This document shows positions 38,540 through 46,642 of a stretch of DNA of 64,000 nt, in pieces. The translations under genes were made by a program, and so were the position numbers. The stretch comes from an uncultured Caryophanales bacterium (GTDB lineage Bacteria; Bacillota_I; Bacilli_A; RF39; UBA660). Within the stretch, counting starts at the first letter, position 1; every line of letters starts with the position of its first letter. Location of the stretch: positions 1 to 64,000 of the forward strand of contig CAJLIR010000002.1 of assembly GCA_905206805.1 (NCBI GenBank), given 5' to 3'. Below the pieces are notes generated by a model. That model was not told the origin of the DNA. It saw nothing but the letters and a program-made list of their open reading frames with translations, and did no database searches.

Positions 38540-40369
38540 ATGAAAGAGAATAAAGGTTTTACATTAATAGAGTTACTCTCAGTAATAGTAATACTAGCAG
38601 TAATTGCTTTAATTGCTATCCCACAAGTAATTAAAATATTAAATAAAGCAAGAATAAGTGCAGCAGAAGATACAACAAGTGGAATCGTAAAATCAGCAGA
38701 AAATTATGTAGCAGATTTTATGTTAAAAAATAAAGGAATAATACCTGCAGGAGATTTAAAATTTGAATGTAGTGATAATTCATGTAGTATGAGTCAGGAA
38801 TTATTAGATAGTTTAGTTGAATATAATTTAGATGGATTAGATAAATTAGATATAAAAGGTACTATTCCAAAAAGCGGTATAGTAGTAATAAAAAATAGTG
38901 GAAAACAAATAGTAGTAAGTGATTTAAAAATAAATAATTTCACATGTAATAATATAAATGGAAAATCAAAATGTGATACATTAAATAGATATAAAGAAGA
39001 AGATTTAAATGGAGCAGATCCAGTAATAGATGGAGATTTAGTACCAGTAATTATAGAAAGTGACGGAACAGTAAAAAAAGCCGATTTAGAAAATGCTTGG
39101 TATAATTATACAAATAAAGAATGGGCAAATGCAGTAATACTAAAAACAAATAAAGAATATAAAAATGAAGAAGTAATACCAGAAGAAAATATCAAACAAT
39201 ATTATGTATGGATACCAAGATATAAGTATCAATTATGGAATGTAGGAAGTGGAACATTAGATAGTGATTCAAATTATCCAAATGGAACAAGTGAGAGTCC
39301 AATCAATATTGTATTTGAAGGAGTAACAACTGAAGAATCAAAAGGAAATCAAAATGGTGAATGGTTAACACATCCAGCATTTACAAATTTTGGAACAAAT
39401 GGAATCTGGGTAGGAAAATTTGAAACAAGTTATGATGAAGAAACATTTACAAATAAAGATACATTTTTAACAACAAATACAAAATATAACTTAGCTACTG
39501 ATTCAAGTAAAATAATAGTAAAACCGAATGTAAGAAGTTTGACTTCAAGATCAGTAAGTCAGTTTTATACATTAGGTAAAAATACAAACGAAGAATTGAA
39601 TTCTCACATGATGACAAATATGGAATGGGGAGCAGCCGCATATTTAACATATTCTGCATATGGAAAATGTAATGAGAATTCATGTGAAGAAGTATATATA
39701 AATAATGTTAATACAGGTTACTTGAATGATACTCAGAAATTTACTGGTCAATGGTCATACGGAGCGACTATAACAGGATGTAGTGGAGAAACAGCAAGTG
39801 CAGCTGTCATGAGTAACATGGATTCATGTAAAAGTAGAAATACATATATAGAAGCAAAAGCAAGTACAACAGGAAATATAACAGGAATCTACGATATGAG
39901 TGGAGGAAACTGGGAATATGTTATGGGAGTTATAACAATAAATAACAAATTAGTAAGTGGAAAAAATAATTTGTATAATGGTGGATTTAATGGAATATAT
40001 GGTGCACCTGAAAGCGACGAAAGTGGTGCAACGCAATTAGAAAAAACAAATGGAATAGATTATCCAGATTCACGATATTATAATTTATATCCATATAAAT
40101 ACGAATTAAAAACAGATAATTGGTATGATTATACAAGTGGACTGGTAGGAGATGCCACAAAAGAAGTTGCTAACACTAAAACAAATGCATCTAGTGGAAG
40201 CACAGGTTTATGGTTTAGTGATTCAGCCGTTTTTTCTACGGCTACTGCTCCTTGGTTCTACCGTGGCGGTTACTTTGGTGGTGGCTCTCTTGCGGGCGTG
40301 TTTGGTTTCGGTCGTGTCAATGGCAGTACAATTGGCAACTGCGCTTCACGTCTTGTGCTTGCGTACTAA
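38540..40369 (+). CDS. Prepilin-like protein with C-terminal FGE/C-type-lectin-fold domain; probable DGR target
   Basis: ATG 38540 (AAGAGGAG upstream) starts the leader KENKGFTLIELLSVIVILAV: Gly before the cleavage site, Phe, Glu at +5, hydrophobic helix. 609 residues. After a pilin-like stalk (to about 190), an FGE-sulfatase/lectin-type domain follows (YYVWIPRYKYQLW, NGIWVGKFETS, MTNMEWGAAAYL, GIYDMSGGNWEYVMG), ending in PWFYRGGYFGGGSLAGVF and ...ASRLVLAY. The last 47 codons differ sharply from the rest in base composition and are mainly NNY, as expected for a DGR variable region. Inferred role: displayed binding protein on a pilus, with residues randomised by a reverse transcriptase encoded elsewhere. 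Confidence 0.88.
   Translation: MKENKGFTLIELLSVIVILAVIALIAIPQVIKILNKARISAAEDTTSGIVKSAENYVADFMLKNKGIIPAGDLKFECSDNSCSMSQELLDSLVEYNLDGLDKLDIKGTIPKSGIVVIKNSGKQIVVSDLKINNFTCNNINGKSKCDTLNRYKEEDLNGADPVIDGDLVPVIIESDGTVKKADLENAWYNYTNKEWANAVILKTNKEYKNEEVIPEENIKQYYVWIPRYKYQLWNVGSGTLDSDSNYPNGTSESPINIVFEGVTTEESKGNQNGEWLTHPAFTNFGTNGIWVGKFETSYDEETFTNKDTFLTTNTKYNLATDSSKIIVKPNVRSLTSRSVSQFYTLGKNTNEELNSHMMTNMEWGAAAYLTYSAYGKCNENSCEEVYINNVNTGYLNDTQKFTGQWSYGATITGCSGETASAAVMSNMDSCKSRNTYIEAKASTTGNITGIYDMSGGNWEYVMGVITINNKLVSGKNNLYNGGFNGIYGAPESDESGATQLEKTNGIDYPDSRYYNLYPYKYELKTDNWYDYTSGLVGDATKEVANTKTNASSGSTGLWFSDSAVFSTATAPWFYRGGYFGGGSLAGVFGFGRVNGSTIGNCASRLVLAY
40226..40366 (+). other. Candidate variable region (VR) of a diversity-generating retroelement
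   Basis: By hand count, about 76 of 141 bases are G or C and only about 14 are A, while the surrounding gene is strongly A-rich. 39 of 47 codons end in C or T, as expected if AAC/AAT codons of a template were changed at their adenines. The encoded tail (RGG....GS.AGVF.F.R.NG) is that of DGR targets with a lectin fold. The unchanged 3' end (about 40341-40366) would be the mutagenesis start region. Confidence 0.85.
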
Positions 40370-40384
40370 TCATGTTAATGATTA
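40367..40384 (+). repeat. Hairpin/cruciform directly after the variable region
   Basis: TAATCAT-GTTA-ATGATTA: a perfect 7-bp stem with a 4-base loop, beginning at the stop codon. In the Bordetella phage DGR a similar short hairpin with a 4-base loop just downstream of VR is needed for efficient target recognition. The equivalence here is inferred from position and shape. Confidence 0.6.
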
Positions 40385-40413
40385 CTTATGTAATAATTAT
40401 GAATTATTAAATA

Positions 40414-40438
40414 AAAAAACTACGAAAGTAGTTTTTTG
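40414..40438 (+). terminator. Intrinsic terminator with GAAA tetraloop
   Basis: AAAAAACTAC pairs perfectly with GTAGTTTTTT around GAAA. It ends transcription of the pilin-lectin gene. The GAAA loop also resembles the loop of known DGR hairpins, so a second role cannot be excluded. Confidence 0.8.
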
Positions 40439-40449
40439 TTTAAAAGTTT

Positions 40450-40478
40450 TTGACTTTTGAAATTTTTAAGTGTATTAT
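40450..40478 (+). promoter_or_regulatory. Promoter of gmk
   Basis: TTGACT (40450-40455), a 17-base spacer ending in TG, and TATTAT (40473-40478). Transcription would start about 20 bases before the gmk ATG. Confidence 0.7.
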
Positions 40479-40504
40479 TATAATAATTAAAAAAGAGGTG
40501 CAAA

Positions 40505-41185
40505 ATGAATTTAATTAAACAAAAAAAACGTGGTTCTTTAATTATAATATCTGGTACAACATGTGCTGGCAAAGGTACTGTTATAAAAGAATTATTAAAA
40601 AGAAATGAAAATTTAGTTTTATCAACGTCATATACATCTAGAAGTATTAGAAAAGGTGATATTGAAGATGTTACTTATTATTTTGTAAGTCGTGAAAAAT
40701 TTGAGGAAAAAATAAAAAATGATGAATTTTTAGAGTATGCTTTAGTTCACGGAAATTATTACGGAACACCAAAAAAAGAAATAGAAAATCTTTTATCTGA
40801 TGGAAAAGATGTTATATTAGAGATAGAAGTACAAGGTGCAAAAATTGTTAAAGAAAAATTACCAGAAACTGTTTTAATATTTGTTTTGGCCCCTTCTATG
40901 GAAGAAGTAAAAAAACGTATTATTGCAAGGGGAAGCGAAACAAAGGAACAAATTATTACACGATTCAAAACTGCTTATCAAGAAATAAATGAAATTCCAA
41001 AATACAATTATGTTGTTATAAATGATATTGTTAGTTCTGCTGTAAAGAAAATAGAATCGATTTTAATTTCAGAAAAATGTCGTGTAGATAGAATAGAAGA
41101 AATTAGTGTTGAAAATAAAGAAGAATTTATGCATGAATTATTGATGGAAAAAAGTTTTGATAATTCTTATAAAGAAATAAAATAA
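40505..41185 (+). CDS. gmk: Guanylate kinase
   Basis: 226 residues, AGAGGTG upstream. It phosphorylates GMP to GDP. The P-loop reads SGTTCAGKGT, a variant of the usual GPSGAGKGT that keeps the GxxxxGKGT frame. GMP-binding residues are in STSYTSRSIRKGD, YALVHGNYYGTPKKEI and DVILEIEVQGAKIVKE; the lid has KKRIIARGSETKEQI. The C-terminal 20-30 residues extend slightly beyond the typical length. Confidence 0.93.
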   Translation: MNLIKQKKRGSLIIISGTTCAGKGTVIKELLKRNENLVLSTSYTSRSIRKGDIEDVTYYFVSREKFEEKIKNDEFLEYALVHGNYYGTPKKEIENLLSDGKDVILEIEVQGAKIVKEKLPETVLIFVLAPSMEEVKKRIIARGSETKEQIITRFKTAYQEINEIPKYNYVVINDIVSSAVKKIESILISEKCRVDRIEEISVENKEEFMHELLMEKSFDNSYKEIK

Positions 41186-41204
41186 AAAAGAATATATATA
41201 TATT

Positions 41205-41384
41205 CTAAATTTTTTTTACTAATGTTTTTTGTTTATTGCTATTTTTGTTAAAAACACTTTTATCAATATTTTCTTTTAAAGAAATATCAAGATCAATACT
41301 TTCTTTTGTTTGATTATTGTGATATAAATCTTTTGTTTTTTCTTTTGTATCAGTTTTTGTATTCATTAAATTTTTTTCAATCAT
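41205..41384 (-). CDS. 59-residue basic/polar protein, convergent to gmk
   Basis: A leftward ORF of 59 residues, below common length cut-offs, with a near-perfect ribosome binding site (GGGAGGG) and a TATAAT-like box on the same strand near 41402-41407. The protein (starts MIEKNLMNTKTDTKEKTKDL) is rich in Lys, Asn and Thr, lacks hydrophobic segments and looks disordered. No family is recognised. Support comes from the start signals. Confidence 0.5.
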   Translation of the reverse strand: MIEKNLMNTKTDTKEKTKDLYHNNQTKESIDLDISLKENIDKSVFNKNSNKQKTLVKKI

Positions 41385-41480
41385 AATAACCCTCCCAAAA
41401 TTATTATAACACGTCTATAACAATTTTTAAATGTTTTATATTTGCGGTTATTATGATATAAGTTAAAAAGAGAGGTAGTT

Positions 41481-42356
41481 ATGAGTAAAAAAATAATTAT
41501 TATAAAATCATTTAATCAAATAAAGCAGCTAGTTAATTTATGTGATGGCTATATTGTTGGTATAAAAAATTTAAGTGTAAATTTACCTAATTATTTTTCT
41601 ATAGATGAATTAAAAGAAATAGAAAGTTTTTGTGTTAATAATAATAAAAGCCTATTTGTGAGTATAAATAAAAATATTCATAATAGTCAATTAGCAGAAC
41701 TTAGGGAAATATTAATTAAATTATCTAATATGAATATAAGTGGTGTTATTTTTTACGATATTGCGGTTGTAAATTTAAATAATAAATTGAATTTAAATCT
41801 AAATTTAATATGGAATCAAGAACACATGGTCACAAATTTTAATACAATTAATTATTGGTCCAATAAAGGTATTAGTTGTAGTTATTTATCTAGTGAATTA
41901 ACTAAGGAAGAAGTTTTTAAAATAAGAAGTATGACAAAATGTAAGTTAATGATGAATGTATTTGGATATATACCAATGTTTACATCTAAAAGACCACTTG
42001 TAAAAAATTATTTAGAAAAATTTAATTTATTTGATAATTCAAGTATAAATTATTTGGAAAAAGAAAATAATTTGTATCCTATTGTTAGTTCTGATATAAC
42101 AACAGTTTATTCTAGTAAAATATTAAATTTATCACAAGATATAAAAGAATTAGAAAATGAAAGGATAAATTATTTAGTATTTAATTCCTTTAATATAGAA
42201 GATAATATATTTTTAGAAATAATGAATTTGTTCAATTTATTAACGAATGATAATATAAAAGATATTTTTAATAAAATAAATATGTTGCTTAATTATAATA
42301 TAGATACAGGATTTTTCTATAAAGAAACGGTATATAAGGTGAAGAAAAATGGATAA
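41481..42356 (+). CDS. U32 peptidase-family protein, shorter partner (TrhP1/YrrN-like)
   Basis: 291 residues in a TIM-barrel-like arrangement, starting after AGAGGTAG. It contains segments equivalent to U32 proteins (ISGVIFYDIAVVNL, LNLIWNQEHMVTNFNTINYW), but lacks the Cys-rich block found in the next gene's product. In Bacillus, YrrN and YrrO (TrhP1/TrhP2) form such a pair and are needed to hydroxylate U34 of tRNA to ho5U. The next gene overlaps by 8 bases. Confidence 0.75.
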   Translation: MSKKIIIIKSFNQIKQLVNLCDGYIVGIKNLSVNLPNYFSIDELKEIESFCVNNNKSLFVSINKNIHNSQLAELREILIKLSNMNISGVIFYDIAVVNLNNKLNLNLNLIWNQEHMVTNFNTINYWSNKGISCSYLSSELTKEEVFKIRSMTKCKLMMNVFGYIPMFTSKRPLVKNYLEKFNLFDNSSINYLEKENNLYPIVSSDITTVYSSKILNLSQDIKELENERINYLVFNSFNIEDNIFLEIMNLFNLLTNDNIKDIFNKINMLLNYNIDTGFFYKETVYKVKKNG

Positions 42357-43554
42357 CAAAAAAAAGCCAGAATTATTAGCTCCAGCAGGAGATTTAGAAA
42401 GACTTAAAATTGCTCTTTTGTATGGAGCAGACGCAGTATATGTGGGTGGAAATTTATTTAGCCTAAGAGCAAATGCAGTTAATTTTTCCCTAGAGGAATT
42501 AAGAGAAGCTGTTAAATTTGCTCATAATTTAAGTAAAAAAATTTACGTAACAGTCAATATTGCTTTACATAATACAGAATCTGAAATAATAATTGATTAT
42601 TTAAAAGAATTAGACAAAATAAATGTCGATGCTATTATAGTAAGTGATCCTTATATAATTTCATTAGCACGTATCCATACATCTTTAGAAATTCATTTGT
42701 CAACTCAACAATCAACACTTAACTATGAAGCAATAGAATATTTTAAAAATGAGGGAGTTTCAAGAGTTGTATTAGCGCGTGAATCATCTAGTGATGATAT
42801 TAAATTGATTAAAAAAAATGTTGATATAGAACTTGAATATTTTATTCACGGGGCAATGTGTGCATCATATAGTGGTAGATGCGTATTATCAAATTTTCTA
42901 ACGGCTAGAGATTCTAATCGTGGTGGTTGTAGTCAAATATGTCGCTGGGATTTTAAATTGTTAGATGAAAATTTAGATAATATTCAAGGAGAGAAGGATT
43001 TTACTTTTTGTACAAAAGATTTATCACTTTTAGGCCATATACCAGAGTTGATAGAAATGGGTGTAGATTCATTCAAAATAGAAGGAAGAATGCGTTCTTC
43101 ATATTATATAGCAACAGTTTTAAATATTTATAGGAAGGTAATTGATGAATATATTAATGATCCTGTTAATTATAAATTAAATAGTGATTATGAAAGAATA
43201 TTACGTAACTGCGCTAACAGAGATTCTATTACCCAATTTTATGATGGAAACTATGGAGTAGATTGTCAATATTATAATGGTAGAGTAGAGGTATCTAATC
43301 AGGATTTTTTAGGTATAATTTTAGATTATTGTGAAAAAGACAAGTTGGCAACAATAGAACAAAGAAATTATTTTAAGAAAGGTGATGTTGTGGAAATATT
43401 TGGACCTAATATTTCTACTATAACATTAACTATCTCAGAAATATATGACGAAAATAATAATATAATTGATATAGTAAGACATCCAAAACAAATTGTTAAG
43501 ATAAAAATTGATGAATTAGTTTATAAGAATGATATGATGCGAATAAAAAGATAA
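42349..43554 (+). CDS. U32 peptidase-family tRNA hydroxylation protein (TrhP2/YrrO-like)
   Basis: 401 residues. It opens with PELLAPAGDLERLKIALLYG and YVGGNLFSLRANAVNFS, the start typical of U32 proteins. FIHGAMCASYSGRCVLSNFL with GGCSQICRWDF supplies the conserved Cys that bind an iron-sulfur cluster, and SFKIEGRMRSSYYIATV follows. The family acts in tRNA ho5U34 formation with prephenate as a cofactor source, not as a general protease. Followed by greA, as in Bacillus (yrrN-yrrO-udk-greA), but without udk. Confidence 0.88.
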   Translation: MDNKKKPELLAPAGDLERLKIALLYGADAVYVGGNLFSLRANAVNFSLEELREAVKFAHNLSKKIYVTVNIALHNTESEIIIDYLKELDKINVDAIIVSDPYIISLARIHTSLEIHLSTQQSTLNYEAIEYFKNEGVSRVVLARESSSDDIKLIKKNVDIELEYFIHGAMCASYSGRCVLSNFLTARDSNRGGCSQICRWDFKLLDENLDNIQGEKDFTFCTKDLSLLGHIPELIEMGVDSFKIEGRMRSSYYIATVLNIYRKVIDEYINDPVNYKLNSDYERILRNCANRDSITQFYDGNYGVDCQYYNGRVEVSNQDFLGIILDYCEKDKLATIEQRNYFKKGDVVEIFGPNISTITLTISEIYDENNNIIDIVRHPKQIVKIKIDELVYKNDMMRIKR

Positions 43555-43619
43555 AAATAATAGGTATTATATTTTGATTTTTGAATATATAATAATAAAT
43601 GTAAATAATTAAAAAATTA

Positions 43620-43648
43620 TTGACAAAAAGTTAAATCTATAGTATTAT
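43620..43648 (+). promoter_or_regulatory. Promoter of greA
   Basis: TTGACA (43620-43625), a 17-base spacer and TATTAT (43643-43648), about 45 bases before the greA start. This is a consensus-like sigma-A promoter. Confidence 0.8.
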
Positions 43649-43693
43649 TTTGTAGATTTGTTAAATTAGTTAAAATAATAATGAGGTGGAAAA

Positions 43694-44170
43694 ATGTCAA
43701 ATTCAAATACAAAAGAAATCTATTTAACTGAATCAGGGTTAAATGAAATGAAAAAGGAATTAGAATTTTTAAAATTAGAAAAAAGACCAGAAGTTATAGC
43801 TGCTTTAAAGGATGCTAGAGCTTTAGGAGATTTAAGCGAAAATGCTGAATATGATGCTGCAAGAAATGAACAAGCACAAGTAGAAGGTAGAATTGCAGAA
43901 CTTGAAAGAATGTTAGAAAACGCTATTATCATAAAAGATGTTAGTACAGATAAAGTATCAATTGGAACTACTGTAACAATTAAATACATTGATGATAATG
44001 AAGAAGAAGAATATGCAATTGTTGGTAGTAAAGAAGCAGATCCATTTGAAAATAAGATTTCTAATGAATCACCAATAGCAAAGGCTATCATGGGGTTTAA
44101 AGTAGGAGATAAGGTTACTGTTGATAGTCCAAATGGTCAATATGATGTTGAAATAGTAAAGATTGCATAG
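43694..44170 (+). CDS. greA: Transcription elongation factor GreA
   Basis: 158 residues, GAGGTGG upstream. It rescues backtracked RNA polymerase by stimulating transcript cleavage. The N-terminal coiled coil carries the acidic tip (DARALGDLSENAEYDAARNEQ) and the C-terminal FKBP-like domain has SPIAKAIMGFKVGDKVTV. It has its own promoter and terminator. Confidence 0.96.
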   Translation: MSNSNTKEIYLTESGLNEMKKELEFLKLEKRPEVIAALKDARALGDLSENAEYDAARNEQAQVEGRIAELERMLENAIIIKDVSTDKVSIGTTVTIKYIDDNEEEEYAIVGSKEADPFENKISNESPIAKAIMGFKVGDKVTVDSPNGQYDVEIVKIA

Positions 44171-44189
44171 AGCACATATGTGCTTTTTT
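44171..44189 (+). terminator. Terminator of greA
   Basis: AGCACATATGTGCT is a perfect palindrome followed by TTTTT, directly after the greA stop. Confidence 0.75.
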
Positions 44190-44201
44190 CTGTTAAAAAC
44201 G

Positions 44202-44230
44202 TTGTAAAAGTAAAAAAAATATTATATACT
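44202..44230 (+). promoter_or_regulatory. Promoter of tig
   Basis: TTGTAA (44202-44207), a 17-base spacer and TATACT (44225-44230). Confidence 0.6.
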
Positions 44231-44259
44231 ATAGTAGTATTGATTTGAGGAGGATTTAA

Positions 44260-45510
44260 ATGGCAAATAAAAATGAATTAGAAATTGTAATAAAAATTGA
44301 AGGACAAGAATGGAAAGATGCTTTAGATGCAGCTTATAATAAAGTTAGTAAAAAAGCAAAAATTGATGGTTTTAGACCTGGAAAAGCACCTAAAGAAGTT
44401 TTCTTAAAAAAATATGGTAAGGAATCTTTATATAATGACGCAATGGATATGTGTGTTTCAAAAGCTTATGATAAAATGCTAGAAGAACATAAAGATTTAG
44501 AAATAGTAGCACAACCTATTTTAAGTTTAAATTCAATTGATGAAAATGGAGTTGAATTCAAATTTACTTTAACTTTAAAACCAAGTGTTAAATTAGGAAA
44601 ATATAAAGATCTTGGTGTAAAGAAAGAAGAAGTTAAAGTTACAAAAAAAGAAATAGATGAGAACATTAATAATATGCGTAAAAGATATGCAGAAAACGTT
44701 GAAAAAGAAGGTAAACTAGAAAACGGAGATATCGCAATCATTGATTTTGAAGGTTTCAAAGATGGTGTTGCATTTGAAGGTGGAAAAGGAGAAAATTATT
44801 CATTAACAATTGGTTCAAATACATTTATTCCTGGATTTGAAGAACAATTAATTGGCATGAGTAAAGGTGAAGAAAGAGAAATAAATGTTACATTCCCTGA
44901 AGACTACCATAGTGAAGATTTAAAAGGACAACCTGCTGTTTTCAAAGTAAAAGTTAATGAAATAAAAGAAGTAAAAATTCCAGAAATGAATGAAGATTTC
45001 TTTGCTGATTTAGGTTTAGAAGGTATTAATTCAGTTGAAGCTTTAGAAAAGCAAGTAAAAGAAAATCTTACTGTTCAAAAGGAACAAGCAAGTGAAAATA
45101 AATATTTCGATGATTTATTAGAAGCTGCAAGTAAGAACGTTGAGGTGGAAATACCTCATGCAATGATTCATGAAGAAATTGATCGTATGTTAAAACAATA
45201 TGAAGAAAATTTAAAAATGCAAGGATTAACTTTAAAACAATTTTATCAATTTACAAATTCTGATGAAAAAGCTTTAAAGGATCAAATGCATGAAGAAGCA
45301 GAAAAACGTGTTTTATATCGTTTAATGTTAGAAGAAATAGCAAAAGCAGAAAAAATTGAAATAGATGATAAACAAGCAAATGAAGAAGCAGAAAAATTAG
45401 CAGAAAAATATCAAATGAAAAAAGATGAATTCTTAAAATTATTTGGTGGTTTAGATATGGTTAAATATGACTTAATGATGCGTGCTGCTATGGAAACATT
45501 AAAAAAATAG
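44260..45510 (+). CDS. tig: Trigger factor
   Basis: 416 residues, GAGGAGG upstream. A ribosome-bound chaperone and prolyl isomerase. The ribosome-binding loop is in KIDGFRPGKAPKEVFLKKYG. The FKBP-type domain (about 150-235) has DIAIIDFEGFKDGVAFEGG, FIPGFEEQLIGMSKGEER and FPEDYHSEDLKGQPAVFKV. The C-terminal helical arm completes the fold. Confidence 0.96.
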   Translation: MANKNELEIVIKIEGQEWKDALDAAYNKVSKKAKIDGFRPGKAPKEVFLKKYGKESLYNDAMDMCVSKAYDKMLEEHKDLEIVAQPILSLNSIDENGVEFKFTLTLKPSVKLGKYKDLGVKKEEVKVTKKEIDENINNMRKRYAENVEKEGKLENGDIAIIDFEGFKDGVAFEGGKGENYSLTIGSNTFIPGFEEQLIGMSKGEEREINVTFPEDYHSEDLKGQPAVFKVKVNEIKEVKIPEMNEDFFADLGLEGINSVEALEKQVKENLTVQKEQASENKYFDDLLEAASKNVEVEIPHAMIHEEIDRMLKQYEENLKMQGLTLKQFYQFTNSDEKALKDQMHEEAEKRVLYRLMLEEIAKAEKIEIDDKQANEEAEKLAEKYQMKKDEFLKLFGGLDMVKYDLMMRAAMETLKK

Positions 45511-45553
45511 TTCATTAATATAAAAAATATGATATAATTAATTTGGTGATAAA

Positions 45554-45871
45554 ATGGAAAATTTGTGGCAATACATTATAATTGCTGTTATTCTAGTCAT
45601 AATTGCGCTTGCAATAACAAAATCAAAAAGAAAAGACTTTAAAATTGAGGCAAATAAATTAGTTGAATATTTAGGTGGAAAAGATAATATCATAAATTAC
45701 GAAGTACTAAAATCGCGATTTATTGTAACATTAAAGAATGTTGATATTGTTAATAAAGAAGGTATTCAAAAAATAGGTGCTCAAGGTATTGTCGAAATTG
45801 ATAATCAACTTAAAATTATTTTAGGTGAAGAAGCAAAGCAATTAAAAAAATATATTGATGATTTAAAATAA
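45554..45871 (+). CDS. Membrane-tethered PTS EIIB-like domain lacking the phosphorylated cysteine
   Basis: 105 residues: an N-terminal membrane helix (about 6-24) and one domain matching the glucose-type EIIB fold: LVEYLGGKDNI, SRFIVTLKNVDIVN, IQKIGAQGIVEID and LKIILGEEAKQL. At the place where true EIIB proteins have the phosphorylated Cys in CxTRLR, this one reads VLKSRF, so Cys is replaced. It cannot carry phosphate in the usual way and may be a sensor or scaffold. It is flanked by tig and a PAP2 gene. Confidence 0.75.
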   Translation: MENLWQYIIIAVILVIIALAITKSKRKDFKIEANKLVEYLGGKDNIINYEVLKSRFIVTLKNVDIVNKEGIQKIGAQGIVEIDNQLKIILGEEAKQLKKYIDDLK

Positions 45872-45899
45872 AATTTCTGAATTTTTTCAGAAATTTTTC
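45870..45899 (+). terminator. Intrinsic terminator
   Basis: AAATTTCTGA pairs with TCAGAAATTT around an AT loop, followed by T-rich sequence. Confidence 0.7.
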
Positions 45900-45959
45900 T
45901 TTTATATCAAAAAAATGATATAATTAATTTACACGATATTTAAAATAATAGGTGATAAT

Positions 45960-46613
45960 ATGTTAAATAAATTAAAAATAATAATAAAAAATAATTATAA
46001 ATTAATAATTTTCTTTATATGCTTGATTCTTTTTCTTGCACTAGCTGAAGATGTTTTTAATCATGATATAATGAATAGTGATACTATTGGATACAATTTA
46101 ATTTCAAAGTATTTAATTAATGATTCTATGACTGTAATTATGAAATTTATTACTTGGTTTGGTGGCGCTATTTGCATTTGTTCACTAACTATAGTATTAT
46201 TTATTTTATTAAGAAATAAAAAAATTGGTATTTTAATTTTTACCAACTTAGTAATTGTAACCATTTTGAACCAATTATTTAAGTTAATTTTAGCCCGTCC
46301 TAGACCTAGCGAATATAGAATTATTAATGAAACTGGTTATAGTTTTCCTTCAGGACATTCAATGGTAAGTATGGCTTTTTATGGATTTTTAATCTATCTA
46401 ATTTATAAATATGTAGGAAACAAATATTTAAAATGGACTTCAATGATATTATTATTTTTATTAATTATTTTAATAGGTATTAGTAGAATATATTTAGGTG
46501 TTCACTATACAAGTGATGTAATTGCGGGATTTTTAGTAGCTATTTCTTATTTGATACTATATATAAATATATCTAAAAAGTTAGTATTTAATAAAATTGA
46601 TATCGATAAATAG
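45960..46613 (+). CDS. PAP2-family membrane phosphatase
   Basis: 217 residues with six membrane helices. The three phosphatase motifs are KLILARPRPSEY, the PSGHSM segment (YSFPSGHSMVSMAF) and SRIYLGVHYTSDVIAGF. Members remove phosphate from undecaprenyl pyrophosphate or phosphatidic acid; undecaprenyl pyrophosphate recycling is plausible but not proven. Asn/Lys-rich ends. Confidence 0.88.
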   Translation: MLNKLKIIIKNNYKLIIFFICLILFLALAEDVFNHDIMNSDTIGYNLISKYLINDSMTVIMKFITWFGGAICICSLTIVLFILLRNKKIGILIFTNLVIVTILNQLFKLILARPRPSEYRIINETGYSFPSGHSMVSMAFYGFLIYLIYKYVGNKYLKWTSMILLFLLIILIGISRIYLGVHYTSDVIAGFLVAISYLILYINISKKLVFNKIDIDK

Positions 46614-46642
46614 TATATGAAATTTAATAAAAAAATACTAGA

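Noticed and set aside
40152..40460. A second open frame of about 100 codons on the + strand across the end of the pilin-lectin gene
   Set aside because: It lies in another frame and is open only because the variable region has almost no adenine and therefore almost no stop codons. There is no ribosome binding site and it overlaps a well-supported gene.
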